The notes: a model not told the origin generated them from the letters alone. A stretch of DNA of 64,000 bases from Leucobacter chromiiresistens (GCF_900102345.1 NZ_FNKB01000002.1:62001-126000); one strand, 5' to 3'. Shown: positions 26,724-34,584, numbered from the stretch's first letter. A program made the numbers and translations.

Positions 26724-28297
26724 CCGCACTCACCGCCGAGGCCAAGCGCACCGCGCAGGCGTGGATCGACGACCGCCTGCCGCAGCTCACCGAATGGCAC
26801 ACCCGCATCTGGGAACTCGCCGAGCCCGCCTGGCGCGAGTACCGCTCCCAGCAGTGGTACGTCGAGCGGCTGCGCGCCGAGGGGTTCACCGTCGAAGACG
26901 GGTCGGCGGGCATGCCCACTGCGTTCAGCGCGCGCTGGTCGAACGGCGACGGGCCCACGCTGCTCACGTACGCCGAGTACGACGCCGTGCCCGGCAACAA
27001 CCAGGCCGCGACCACCACCGAGACGCCGCGCGACGGCCTCTCGCGGTTCGCCCCGGGCCACACCGACCCGCACTCCGTGCTCGGCATCTCGACGCTCGCC
27101 GGCGTGCTCGCCGTACAGCACGCGATGCGCGAGCACGGCATCGGCGGCACGCTCCACTACACGGGAGAACCCGCCGAGAAGATGCACGGCTCGAAAGTGG
27201 TGCACGGGCTGCGCGGCTACTACGACGACGCCGACGCGATCGTCTCGTTCCACCCCTTCTACATGCTCCCGCTCTGCAACACCGCCCGCTGGGACACGCA
27301 GTGCGGCGCCTACTACAGCAAGGTCTACAGCTTCGTCTGCGATCGCCCCGAGCAGTGGCAGCTGTCGAGCGCCGACCCGAACTCGCCCATCCCCGCGTCG
27401 CACTCGGCCGCCCGCGCCCCCGGCGCGAACCTGTCGCTCGTGCAGATGTACTCGGCCTCGCGCAGCATGCTCGACGCCATGCTGCCCGCGACGGGCGGGT
27501 GGAGTTTCTCCGATGCGATCCTCACCGACGGCCAGGCGACGGCCGACAACCTGCCGCAGCGCGTCGCACGCGTGCAGTTCTCGTGGCGCACGCCCGACAT
27601 CGAGATGGCCGAGCACATTCTCCAGGTGCTCGACCGCAACGCCGCAGCGGCGGCGGCGATGGGGCACTGCGACCTCGAGGAGCGCTGGATCGCCCGCAGC
27701 CGACCCGGCCGCACGAACCACGCGATGGCGACCGTGCTGTTCGACAACCTGACCGAGGTGGGGGCGCCGAGCTACGGGCCGGAGGCCGTGGCGATCGCGC
27801 AGGAGGTGCAGCGCTCGCTCGGGATCGAGCCCGCCGAGCGCCCGTTCCTCGCCGAGACCGAGCAGCTCATCTCGCCGCAGGAGGCGGAGCGGGGCCTGCG
27901 CGAGCACATGCCCGCGTGGCAGCGCAACTGGACGAGCGACGACTACGTCGAGATGAGCCACTACGCGCCGCTCGTGCGCTTCTACGTGTCGCGCCCCGCC
28001 CTGCAGCCCGTGCCCGGGGCGGGACCGTACCCCGCGTGGGTCATGAACGCACTCGGAGGCATCCCCGAGACGATCGCGCCGACCATCGTCACCGCGGGCA
28101 AGACGGTCGCCGGCACGTTCATCGACCTGCTGACGAAACCCGAGGTGCTCGCCGAAGCCCAGCGGGAGTTCGCCGAGCGCACGGCGGCCGAGCCGATGCC
28201 CGCGCTCCTGCCGCGCGACTTCGAGCCCCCGATCGACCTGCCCTGGCCCGACTACCGCACGGACCCGTCCGGATCGCACGAGCACCGGCACTGGTAG
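26720..28297 (+). CDS. M20 family metallohydrolase, AbgB-like
   Basis: 525 aa from GTG 26720, which overlaps the dehydrogenase stop (GTGA) and has GAGAGGA upstream. LLTYAEYDAVPGNNQAA carries the catalytic/metal Asp, and GGTLHYTGEPAEKMHGSK the Glu pair of M20 aminoacylases related to AbgB (p-aminobenzoyl-glutamate hydrolase B). The usual GHxCGHN metal motif reads APGHTDPHSVLG here, a variant to note. Likely cleaves an amide bond of the operon's substrate. Last operon gene; the repeat array follows. Confidence 0.88.
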   Translation: MTALTAEAKRTAQAWIDDRLPQLTEWHTRIWELAEPAWREYRSQQWYVERLRAEGFTVEDGSAGMPTAFSARWSNGDGPTLLTYAEYDAVPGNNQAATTTETPRDGLSRFAPGHTDPHSVLGISTLAGVLAVQHAMREHGIGGTLHYTGEPAEKMHGSKVVHGLRGYYDDADAIVSFHPFYMLPLCNTARWDTQCGAYYSKVYSFVCDRPEQWQLSSADPNSPIPASHSAARAPGANLSLVQMYSASRSMLDAMLPATGGWSFSDAILTDGQATADNLPQRVARVQFSWRTPDIEMAEHILQVLDRNAAAAAAMGHCDLEERWIARSRPGRTNHAMATVLFDNLTEVGAPSYGPEAVAIAQEVQRSLGIEPAERPFLAETEQLISPQEAERGLREHMPAWQRNWTSDDYVEMSHYAPLVRFYVSRPALQPVPGAGPYPAWVMNALGGIPETIAPTIVTAGKTVAGTFIDLLTKPEVLAEAQREFAERTAAEPMPALLPRDFEPPIDLPWPDYRTDPSGSHEHRHW

Positions 28298-28303
28298 GGG
28301 AGC

Positions 28304-28503
28304 GCGCCGAGCCCCTGCTAGCGCGCCGAGCCCCTGTCAGCGCCCCGAGCCCCTGTTCGCGCCCCGAGCCCGTGTTCGCGCCCGAGCCCCTGCCAGCGCG
28401 CCGAGCCCCTGGCAGCGCGCCGGGCCCCTGTCGAGAGCACCGCATCTCGACAGGGGCTCGGCGGTTCCACAGGGGTTCGGCGGCGCGAGAGGGGCTCGGC
28501 GTC
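28304..28503. repeat. Inverted array of 19-bp CGCCGAGCCCCTG units (copy 2)
   Basis: About seven forward units with 19-bp period (near 28304, 28323, 28342, 28361, 28380, 28399, 28418), then a hairpin with 19-bp arms 28418-28436 and 28445-28463 (one mismatch) and an 8-nt loop, then reverse units near 28451, 28470 and 28489. The same design as 19466-19630, but with GC-richer spacers. Positions follow the last gene of the catabolic operon, so terminator or boundary function is possible. Confidence 0.82.
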
Positions 28504-28531
28504 GTGCTTCCGAACGCGTCGCGGGCTAGCC

Positions 28532-28573
28532 GCCCCCGCCACGGCTCCCGCCGCCCCCGCCACGGCTCCCGCC
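28532..28573. repeat. Two 21-bp tandem repeats
   Basis: Two adjacent exact copies of a 21-bp GC-rich unit (GCCCCCGCCACGGCTCCCGCC is one base over the quoting limit; it begins GCCCCCGCCACGG and ends CTCCCGCC). The rest of 28504-28784 shows no gene; it is the upstream region of the tRNA cluster. Confidence 0.8.
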
Positions 28574-28784
28574 GCCCCGCCCCGGCCCCCGCCCCGCTCC
28601 CTCGAGCGGTCAGCGCGATGCACTACCCGCCCGCGAAACGCATCGAACTGACCGCTTCTGCGCCCTCGATCCGACCGGCTCCTCACCGCGACACGCCAGA
28701 GATACCGGTAACGCGGGCTCGATTTGCGTCGCGGTGGAGAACCCCCGTAAGATTTCATCTCGGTAGCAAGCGAGAAATCGCTTC

Positions 28785-28857
28785 GGCCCCATCGTTTAGC
28801 GGCCTAGGACACCGCCCTTTCACGGCGGCAGCACGGGTTCGAATCCCGTTGGGGTCA
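28785..28857 (+). tRNA. tRNA-Glu (TTC)
   Basis: 73 nt without CCA. Acceptor GGCCCCA pairs with TGGGGTC (one G-U). The anticodon loop CCTTTCAC gives TTC. The T loop is GGTTCGAATCC. First of three tRNAs on this strand. Confidence 0.95.
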
Positions 28858-28893
28858 CTGGTACCGACGAATAATTGAATAGCAACACATCAT

Positions 28894-28967
28894 GGCCCTG
28901 TAGCGCAGTTGGTTAGCGCGCCGCCCTGTCACGGCGGAGGTCGCGGGTTCAAGTCCCGTCAGGGTCG
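28894..28967 (+). tRNA. tRNA-Asp (GTC)
   Basis: 74 nt. Acceptor GGCCCTG pairs with CAGGGTC, discriminator G. The anticodon loop CTGTCAC gives GTC. The T arm is CGGGTTCAAGTCCCG. Confidence 0.95.
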
Positions 28968-28977
28968 CTGGATGAAG

Positions 28978-28997
28978 AGCCCTTCCTCGGAAGGGCT
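28978..28997 (+). terminator. Hairpin terminator after tRNA-Asp
   Basis: Nine-bp stem AGCCCTTCC / GGAAGGGCT with a 2-nt gap, followed by TCTTCG. Lies between tRNA-Asp and tRNA-Phe; partial read-through or a separate promoter for tRNA-Phe is possible. Confidence 0.65.
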
Positions 28998-29032
28998 TCT
29001 TCGTCTCCGGCGATCGCCTTTGGTGAGTGCCC

Positions 29033-29105
29033 GGCTCTGTAGCTCAGTTGGTAGAGCGTTCGACTGAAAATCGAAAGGTCACCGGATCGATGCCGGTCGG
29101 AGCCA
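29033..29105 (+). tRNA. tRNA-Phe (GAA)
   Basis: 73 nt. Acceptor GGCTCTG pairs with CGGAGCC, discriminator A. Anticodon loop CTGAAAA gives GAA. Its 3' half from 29069 plus the terminator is duplicated at 38553-38630, so this is the integration site of the neighbouring element; the complete gene is at this left end. Confidence 0.96.
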
Positions 29106-29146
29106 CTGAACCCCCTCGTAGCTTCTACATCGAGGGGGTTCTTTTT
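29069..29146. repeat. attL, 78-bp direct repeat
   Basis: Identical over 78 bp to 38553-38630. It begins AATCGAAAGGTCACC in the tRNA-Phe anticodon stem and ends after the terminator T-run. The unusually long identity keeps both the tRNA and its terminator functional after insertion. Confidence 0.93.
29109..29140 (+). terminator. tRNA-Phe rho-independent terminator
   Basis: 10-bp arms AACCCCCTCG / CGAGGGGGTT followed by CTTTTT. Lies inside the att repeat, so it is duplicated at the right end of the element. Confidence 0.85.
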
Positions 29147-29239
29147 GCTTTTGACCTGGGCTTTCTGTTACGGCCCGGGTCGTGGCCCTAACTCGGGCGC
29201 AAAATTTTCAGTCGAGCACCCCGCAAAAACCCCGCACTT

Positions 29240-30388
29240 TCAAATCAGCTTGCCGAGCTGACTCTGCATCACATCACGCGCCTTGGTCGCACCCTTGATC
29301 GTGTTCATGTAGACATCCTGCGTCATGGATGGATTCTCGTGCCCGAGATAGTCGGCGATCTCCGTAGCCGAGAGTCCGGCCTTATCAAGGATCGTCGCGG
29401 CCGTCTTGCGAAACGAGTGAGTCGAGAGGTCTGGATAGCCGAGCAGCTCGCGGCGGTCCCGGATCTCTCGCTGCGTGTTCGACGGATCGCGAGGGCGCAT
29501 GAGAGGCGTTGGGAACAACAGGGTGGTGAATTCCTTGAGCCGGTCGTGCCGACGTCGCAGGAGCGCCATTGTGGCCTTTGGTAGGGGAGTGGTGCGGCCG
29601 GACTTCTCGGTCTTGGGGAACTCCTGGCGAACGATGCCCTTACCCTTCACGCGCACGTTGATAGCCTCAACGGTTGCCGTGCCGGCCTTCCAAGCGATGG
29701 AGGAAGCGTCGAGTGCGCAGACCTCGGCGACGCGCCACCCCGACGACAGCATGAACTCGATCAGTTCAACCGTGTCCCACTCGGTGAGCTTCTCGTCGGC
29801 ACGGATCGCCTTGAGGAACGCCGGAAGCTGATCCAGAGGGATCGCCGCGGAGCCCTTCTTCTTTCGCTGCGAGATCCGCTCGAGCTCCCGTACCGGATTG
29901 TGCGAGATCGCACCGTTACGGACCGCGATACCGAGCATCCCTGAGAGCGTCGAGCGACAGTTCTTCGCGGCACCGGGGCCGCTCTCCTTCTCTACCGATG
30001 TCAGGAAGCGCTGCAGTCGCTCGGGCTTGGCCTCGGCGATGCTCATGTCACCGATCTTCGGTGTGATGTGTGCCGACACCGCGTAGCCGTACGTTTCCAG
30101 CGTGCCCTCCGAGCGTCCGAGATCGCGCTTGGATGCGAGGAACTGCTGACCGAGCGCACGCAGCGTCGTGGATGGCTTGAGTTCCCCGCCACGGTCCGCC
30201 TCGATTGTGAGGAGCGCCTTCTTGAGCTTGTTCTCTGCTTTCGGTCCGGTCGTGTCGAATCGTTCGACCTGGCGAGATTTCCCATCACTGAACCTGTAGC
30301 GGGTCCGTGCCCGATACTTGACCTTTGGAACTAGCTCGTCAACCTTGATGACGCCGTGCGAGCCGATCGGATTACGCGAGCGAGCCAT
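29240..30388 (-). CDS. int: Tyrosine recombinase (phage integrase)
   Basis: 382 aa. N-terminal core-binding SAM-like domain (TLETYGYAVSAHITPKIGDM), then the catalytic domain with Arg in LSSGWRVAEVCAL, H-x-x-R in THSFRKTAATIL, His in YLGHENPSMTQ and the nucleophile Tyr in DVYMNTIKG. Sits next to attL at the tRNA-Phe, transcribed toward it, as usual for tRNA-targeting elements. The start overlaps the end of the repressor gene by 17 nt, so the two are co-expressed. Confidence 0.95.
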   Translation of the reverse strand: MARSRNPIGSHGVIKVDELVPKVKYRARTRYRFSDGKSRQVERFDTTGPKAENKLKKALLTIEADRGGELKPSTTLRALGQQFLASKRDLGRSEGTLETYGYAVSAHITPKIGDMSIAEAKPERLQRFLTSVEKESGPGAAKNCRSTLSGMLGIAVRNGAISHNPVRELERISQRKKKGSAAIPLDQLPAFLKAIRADEKLTEWDTVELIEFMLSSGWRVAEVCALDASSIAWKAGTATVEAINVRVKGKGIVRQEFPKTEKSGRTTPLPKATMALLRRRHDRLKEFTTLLFPTPLMRPRDPSNTQREIRDRRELLGYPDLSTHSFRKTAATILDKAGLSATEIADYLGHENPSMTQDVYMNTIKGATKARDVMQSQLGKLI

Positions 30389-31088
30389 TGCGTTCTACTT
30401 CTTCCCGGATTTGACGAATAAGCGCCCGAGTCATCGCACCACGAGCCTGGGGAGAAGGCTCCTCGAGTGACTCCAAACGCTCTCTCGCTAGCTTGTCCGC
30501 CTTCTCTTCAAGATCCATTCCCCATAGTTTTATCGCCCAAACACGAACTGAATCAGGGCGAATTCCTAAAGTGCGCGCGGCCCTTTCCTCAGCGAGTGAA
30601 GCAGACCGATTTTGCGATTCGACCCGCTCAATCGTCTGAAGGTCTATGCCTTTCGGGAGTTCCTTGAGCCAACCCTTCATCTTCTCCGGGAAGTCGGTAA
30701 TTATCTGCTTGGCTTTCTCTTCTCCACCGAGCAGATTCTCAACATGACCGATCTCGACCGGAGCGCCTGCCAACACCTTGTCGACCCACGCACGACGCAC
30801 TGGAAGCCCGAGCGCCCGCGGGGATTCGAAGGCTTGAGCTTTCCCTAGTACGTCGGCCAGCGTGAGATGTGTTCCCGCGAGGTTATTGAGAGCGAGTGTG
30901 AGCGAGATCAGGTTTTGGAGGCTCGTTACAGCCCTGCCACTCTCGATGTTCTTGACGCTCGATGCGCTCCAGCTCGCGCCGAACTCTCGGGCGGAGCGAG
31001 CCACCTGATCCAACGTAAACCCGTGGTCGGACCGAAATTCTCGTAGGAAATCTCCGACGGCTGTCGAGATACTCGTCACCTGACTCAT
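30372..31088 (-). CDS. XRE-type helix-turn-helix repressor
   Basis: 238 aa from ATG 31088. N-terminal HTH: FLREFRSDHGFTLDQVARSA then SASSVKNIESGRAVTSLQNL. The C-terminal region is helical and charged with a second possible DNA-contact segment (EERAARTLGIRPDSVRVWAI). No LexA-type autoprotease motif is visible, so induction by RecA is not suggested. It faces the rightward early genes across two operator-like sites and is the probable lysogeny regulator. Confidence 0.82.
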   Translation of the reverse strand: MSQVTSISTAVGDFLREFRSDHGFTLDQVARSAREFGASWSASSVKNIESGRAVTSLQNLISLTLALNNLAGTHLTLADVLGKAQAFESPRALGLPVRRAWVDKVLAGAPVEIGHVENLLGGEEKAKQIITDFPEKMKGWLKELPKGIDLQTIERVESQNRSASLAEERAARTLGIRPDSVRVWAIKLWGMDLEEKADKLARERLESLEEPSPQARGAMTRALIRQIREEVERNGSLA

Positions 31089-31093
31089 GGGTG

Positions 31094-31111
31094 ACAGGTT
31101 ACAGGACTTGT
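31094..31111. promoter_or_regulatory. Operator-like site O1
   Basis: ACAGGTTACAGGACTTGT, immediately upstream of the repressor ATG. It shares both arms, ACAGGTT and ACTTGT, with O2 in reverse orientation. Confidence 0.6.
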
Positions 31112-31149
31112 AGTTTCTTCGCTCTCTTGCTAACCTCGCACTACAGGTC

Positions 31150-31167
31150 ACAAGTTCTAGAACCTGT
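31150..31167. promoter_or_regulatory. Operator-like site O2
   Basis: ACAAGTTCTAGAACCTGT is an 18-bp near-palindrome (perfect 10-bp core GTTCTAGAAC). Its reverse complement, ACAGGTTCTAGAACTTGT, matches O1 except in the centre. It lies 56 bp from O1 and just before the rightward early genes, placing both sites over divergent promoters. Confidence 0.65.
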
Positions 31168-31183
31168 AACGTGAGGAGAGATT

Positions 31184-31390
31184 GTGAACGGATTAGAAGT
31201 CAACGCTCGTCCCAATGCACTGCTTCGGGCGGCCGACATTGCGGAGCAGTTGGGCATCAGTACGGCGTCCGTATACCGGAGACGTTCGCTGGGGGAGCCG
31301 CTGCCACCAGCAATCAAAATCGGAGGTTCGGTGCGCTGGAAGCAGTCTGACGTGGACGCATGGATCGATTCTCAGCGGGAGGAGCGATGA
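31184..31390 (+). CDS. xis: Excisionase/AlpA-like HTH protein
   Basis: 68 aa from GTG 31184, with GAGGAGAG upstream. LLRAADIAEQLGISTASVYR is a MerR/excisionase-type winged HTH, followed by the wing IKIGGSVRWKQSDVDAWIDS. First rightward gene after the operators; expected to direct excision or to activate transcription. Overlaps the next gene by ATGA. Confidence 0.85.
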   Translation: MNGLEVNARPNALLRAADIAEQLGISTASVYRRRSLGEPLPPAIKIGGSVRWKQSDVDAWIDSQREER

Positions 31391-31701
31391 CTAAGCGCAA
31401 GGAAAAAGCCCCGAACGAGTTGCAGCTCGCCGAGGCCAAGAAGTCCGACACCATCAACCACCAGGAAGAGGTAGGAACTATGTCCACCATCATCTCACCC
31501 GATGTCGCCGCTGACAACTTCGCGGTTATCCATGTGGCCGGCTCGACCGTGGCGCCCGACACCGTCGGCGGCAATCACGTTGTACTCGAGTTCGACGGAG
31601 CCGGAGAACGACTTGTCGGCCTCACGGAGGCTTGTGCTCTTGCCGCGGCACTCCAGGCTGTCGCCGTGCACGTCATGGAGCAGCAGGAGGTGACGTGCTG
31701 A
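31387..31701 (+). CDS. Hypothetical early protein
   Basis: 104 aa from ATG 31387 (ATGA overlap with the excisionase stop). Lys/Glu-rich N-terminus, then VIHVAGSTVAPDTVGGNHVV and ERLVGLTEACALAAALQAVA. No family recognised. A second possible start is ATG 31480 (MSTIISPD), which also has a ribosome-like AGAGGTAGG upstream. TGATG overlap with the next gene. Confidence 0.6.
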   Translation: MTKRKEKAPNELQLAEAKKSDTINHQEEVGTMSTIISPDVAADNFAVIHVAGSTVAPDTVGGNHVVLEFDGAGERLVGLTEACALAAALQAVAVHVMEQQEVTC

Positions 31702-31997
31702 TGGAAACCATCGTCACGGCCGAGACTGTCCAGGAGACGCTCCGGCAGCACGTCGGGGACTCGCCCCGCCGTCACCGCTCGATCGCCGCGCTCGCCGGCA
31801 TCCCTCTCCCCACGTTCACCCGGAAGCTTGCCGCGAAGGAGTGCCCGTTCACGGTTCGCGAGTTGGCGAACATCGCCTTCGCTCTCGGCATCAAGGTCGA
31901 GACGTTCTGGCAGCCGGTCCCGGTAAAGGACCGGAAGTTGCAGCGCGGCACCGAGCCCGGTGAACCCGACCAGCAAGGCGTCGGAGGTGGGCTCTGA
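31701..31997 (+). CDS. Small HTH protein (Cro-like)
   Basis: 98 aa. RRHRSIAALAGIPLPTFTRK then FTVRELANIAFALGIKVETF forms a Cro/C1-type helix-turn-helix; a polar tail follows. Likely a second regulator of the element's lytic-like genes. Overlaps its neighbours on both sides. Confidence 0.72.
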   Translation: METIVTAETVQETLRQHVGDSPRRHRSIAALAGIPLPTFTRKLAAKECPFTVRELANIAFALGIKVETFWQPVPVKDRKLQRGTEPGEPDQQGVGGGL

Positions 31998-32227
31998 TGA
32001 CCGACTTCAATCACTACGTCCGGCGCACAGACATTACGCGTTCGATCGTGATGGGCGGCACGGCGAAAGCGCTGTGCGGTGAAACGCTCCAGCCGAAACA
32101 CCAAGGCGCCAAAGCGATTCCCAACCAGGAGGTCGCCCACGTCGAGTTCGAGACCTGTCCTGATTGCGAGTTGTTCTATCAGGCACTTGCGTCAGAAGCT
32201 AAAGCGAAGGAGCCCACTCATGCCTGA
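31997..32227 (+). CDS. DUF3039-like zinc-ribbon protein
   Basis: 76 aa. AKALCGETLQPKHQG followed by FETCPDCELFYQALA gives a CG...CPxC arrangement like that of DUF3039 proteins of actinobacterial phages and chromosomes; three Cys and a His could bind zinc. Role unknown. Confidence 0.65.
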   Translation: MTDFNHYVRRTDITRSIVMGGTAKALCGETLQPKHQGAKAIPNQEVAHVEFETCPDCELFYQALASEAKAKEPTHA

Positions 32228-32483
32228 CACCACGCAGATCGCTCGTTTCATCGTCTCGCACGGCGAGTGGGAGCGTCCCGGTCACCCGGAGTATCAGCGG
32301 AAGATCGTGCTGCTCGACGGCGATGACGAAGTCACCCACTGGTTGAACCGTGACGAAGCTCTCGCGGTCGCAGGACGCTTGCAGGAGCTTGCTTCACGCC
32401 TCAACCATCCGTCCGAGTGGGTGCGGAGACCGACGCCCATCTCGCTTGCTGATCGACGCGCTCGTGACGCGGCTGACGATTAG
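32220..32483 (+). CDS. Hypothetical small protein
   Basis: 87 aa from ATG 32220, overlapping the previous gene by 8 nt. IVLLDGDDEVTHWLNRDEAL is the most ordered part; charged C-terminus. No family recognised. Confidence 0.6.
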   Translation: MPDTTQIARFIVSHGEWERPGHPEYQRKIVLLDGDDEVTHWLNRDEALAVAGRLQELASRLNHPSEWVRRPTPISLADRRARDAADD

Positions 32484-32790
32484 CGAGATCGCTGCACGGC
32501 ACCTCGACCAGTGGCGCGACCAGACCGAACGAGGGGAGCTTCAACTCTGGGAACTCCCCCCAGCGGTCCAGGCCTGGTACTTCGCAGGTTGGGCGGAGGC
32601 CATGCAGCAGGCACGGGAACAAGCCCGCATCTACGAGCACCAGCTCAACGTGCTCTACATGCAGGCATTCTCGCCGAACGACCGACGCGAGGAATATCAG
32701 CGCCGTCTCGATCACCACTTCGCCGAACAGGCGGAGCGATTCTTCACCGAACCCCTCATTGAGGGGCCTGCCCTGAGGAGGGCTGCATGA
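32464..32790 (+). CDS. Hypothetical helical protein
   Basis: 108 aa from GTG 32464 (TTG 32446 is an alternative), overlapping the preceding gene. Helical, Gln/Arg-rich: AAVQAW-like core PPAVQAWYFAGWAEAMQQAR and a C-terminal HHFAEQAERFFTEPLIEG. No family recognised. ATGA overlap with the ATPase gene. Confidence 0.6.
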   Translation: MTRLTISEIAARHLDQWRDQTERGELQLWELPPAVQAWYFAGWAEAMQQAREQARIYEHQLNVLYMQAFSPNDRREEYQRRLDHHFAEQAERFFTEPLIEGPALRRAA

Positions 32791-33803
32791 CACTGATCAT
32801 CACCGGCTACACGCCGACGCTGTACGAGAACATCCGGGAGCTGCTGGAGCGTGGCCCGGTCGCACCCCCGGCCCCCGGTATCGGACAGCGCAGCGATGGG
32901 ATCGGCACCGTGTACGCCGGTCACGCAAACTGCGTCCTCGGGCCTCCGGAGTCGGGCAAGACATGGTACGCGCAGGCGACGGCCGCGGAAGTGCTCTTCA
33001 CCGGTGGCAGCGTCCTCATGATCGACCTCGACCACAACGGCGTCGACGCTACCGTGTCCCGCTTCCAATCGTTCGGGATCGCAGGAGACGTGCTGAGTGA
33101 CCCGACCCGATTCCGGTATTGCGAACCCGACGACCAGCGCGAGATCGACGGCATCGTGCAAGACGCTTCGGACTGGCAACCGACGCTCGTTGTGATCGAC
33201 TCGTTTGGGGAGCTCGGTCCGATGTACGGGGCAAGTAGCAACTCAGCGGATGACTTCACGAACGTGTTCAGGCGGGCCGTGAAACCGTTCGCGCTGCACG
33301 GGTCTTGCGTCGTCGTCATCGACCATGAAGCGAAATCGAAGGACTCGGCAGCCTACGGGGCGACGGGAACCAGCGCGAAGAAGCGGGCATACTCCGGCAC
33401 AATGCTCCGCTTCCGCATCGACCGGCCCTTCACCCCCGGTAGCGGCGGAGAGGCCGAGGTAACACTCGTGAAAGACCGCAACGGTGGTCTGCGTCGTCAC
33501 CTCGCCACGGAGAAGGAACCGCTCGTGGGTCGCTTCAAGATGACCGACACCAACGGTGCGTTGGACGCGTACATCGTCGCGGCGCAGGCCGGGGAACAAC
33601 CGAAGATGCTCGGGAGCACGACGGGCGCCAATCTCCCGGATCTCGTGCGGGAACTTGATCGTCTCGACCCTCCGCCCTCATCCGTTCGGGACGTGTGTGC
33701 CCGGATGACTTGGGGTAAGGACAAAGCTCGAGAAGCTCTGAAGGCGTGGCGTGAGGTCAATGGCATCGAAGCGGTCGTCACGCCGTTCCCGGACCGTACC
33801 TGA
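32787..33803 (+). CDS. RepA/RecA-like AAA ATPase
   Basis: 338 aa. Walker A GPPESGKTWYAQ, Walker B-like VLMIDLDHNGVD and LVVIDSFGELGPM, and a later GATGTSAKKRAYSGTMLRF resembling the RSF1010 RepA / RecA-like hexameric helicase family. The C-terminal ~70 residues look like a small winged-helix DNA-binding domain (SSVRDVCARMTWGKDKAREA). Immediately followed by the GTAC cluster. Likely the element's replication helicase/initiator. Confidence 0.82.
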   Translation: MTLIITGYTPTLYENIRELLERGPVAPPAPGIGQRSDGIGTVYAGHANCVLGPPESGKTWYAQATAAEVLFTGGSVLMIDLDHNGVDATVSRFQSFGIAGDVLSDPTRFRYCEPDDQREIDGIVQDASDWQPTLVVIDSFGELGPMYGASSNSADDFTNVFRRAVKPFALHGSCVVVIDHEAKSKDSAAYGATGTSAKKRAYSGTMLRFRIDRPFTPGSGGEAEVTLVKDRNGGLRRHLATEKEPLVGRFKMTDTNGALDAYIVAAQAGEQPKMLGSTTGANLPDLVRELDRLDPPPSSVRDVCARMTWGKDKAREALKAWREVNGIEAVVTPFPDRT

Positions 33804-33931
33804 CTGTACCTGGCCGAGGTGTACCTCAGATACACCCTCAGGTACGCCAACTTTGGCTCTACGACTGTACCGGGTACGTACCGGGTACAGCGGTGTACCT
33901 GTACCTGGACCCTATACCCCAGGTACAGGTA
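33796..33931. repeat. Dense GTAC / GGTACA repeat cluster, candidate replication origin
   Basis: About twelve GTAC tetramers in 136 bp, most within GTACCTG, GGTACA or CCGGGTAC contexts and in both orientations (for example CAGGTACAGGTACACC at 33920-33935). One GTAC per 256 bp would be expected by chance. The cluster overlaps the end of the ATPase gene and is otherwise non-coding, the usual position for an initiator-bound iteron origin. Confidence 0.7.
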
Positions 33932-33978
33932 CACCCCCTCGAAACTCGTCAATTCAGACACCCGCGAAAGGGGTCACC

Positions 33979-34131
33979 ATGACCGCAATAACCACGATGG
34001 CAGCACACACTCACGACTGTCCCGACTGCCTATCTGAAACCCGCCTCGTGCACCTCGCCGACAACATCCACGTCGTGCAAATCCTCCACGACGACACCTG
34101 CCCCACCTACCAACGAATCGAGGGCGACTGA
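33979..34131 (+). CDS. 50-aa Cys-rich small protein
   Basis: 50 aa from ATG 33979 with GAAAGGGG upstream. HTHDCPDCLSETRLVHLADN then LHDDTCPTYQR: a CPDC motif and a third Cys suggest a small zinc-binding protein. TGATG-type coupling to the next gene. Confidence 0.6.
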   Translation: MTAITTMAAHTHDCPDCLSETRLVHLADNIHVVQILHDDTCPTYQRIEGD

Positions 34132-34340
34132 TGAAAATGCGCGTGCGCGTCGTCCGGCGGGTTTGGACGAGTCCGACTACCGGCGAGGAGCAGGACAGCA
34201 TCTTGATCCACAGCAACGGGGGCTTCGCAGTCATCCCGTTCGACAAGGCCCGTCGAGTGGTTGACGCAGTGCACGACCTTTGCGACGAGCACGACCGAGA
34301 ACTCCGAGAAAGGAATGACCGTGATTACCACCCCGTATAA
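34131..34340 (+). CDS. Hypothetical small protein
   Basis: 69 aa. Beta-rich N-terminal half (MRVRVVRRVWTSPTTGEEQD, then ILIHSNGGFAVIPFDKARRV) and a charged helical tail. No family recognised; overlaps the next gene. Confidence 0.6.
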   Translation: MKMRVRVVRRVWTSPTTGEEQDSILIHSNGGFAVIPFDKARRVVDAVHDLCDEHDRELRERNDRDYHPV

Positions 34341-34584
34341 GCAGCTCCGCGACGAGCTCGGCAAACCGGAGGAGTGGCGACCCTCCTGGGCGCAGCACCT
34401 CGAGGTTCGACGCCACGGCGAGCGGACGATCTACTCCGCGAAAGTTGAGCACCTCACTGCGGACCAGCTCGAGGAACTGCACGCGCTCGGTCTGAGCGGC
34501 TGGGATCTCCGAATTGACTCCCCAGCCCTCAACCGCCTCCGCATCGCCCTCTGGCGAACCGACGAAAGGACACCTCATGCCTGA
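34315..34584 (+). CDS. Hypothetical protein
   Basis: 89 aa from ATG 34315, with GAAAGGA just upstream. KQLRDELGKPEEWRPSWAQ, then VEHLTADQLEELHALGLSGW. No family recognised. Confidence 0.6.
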   Translation: MTVITTPYKQLRDELGKPEEWRPSWAQHLEVRRHGERTIYSAKVEHLTADQLEELHALGLSGWDLRIDSPALNRLRIALWRTDERTPHA

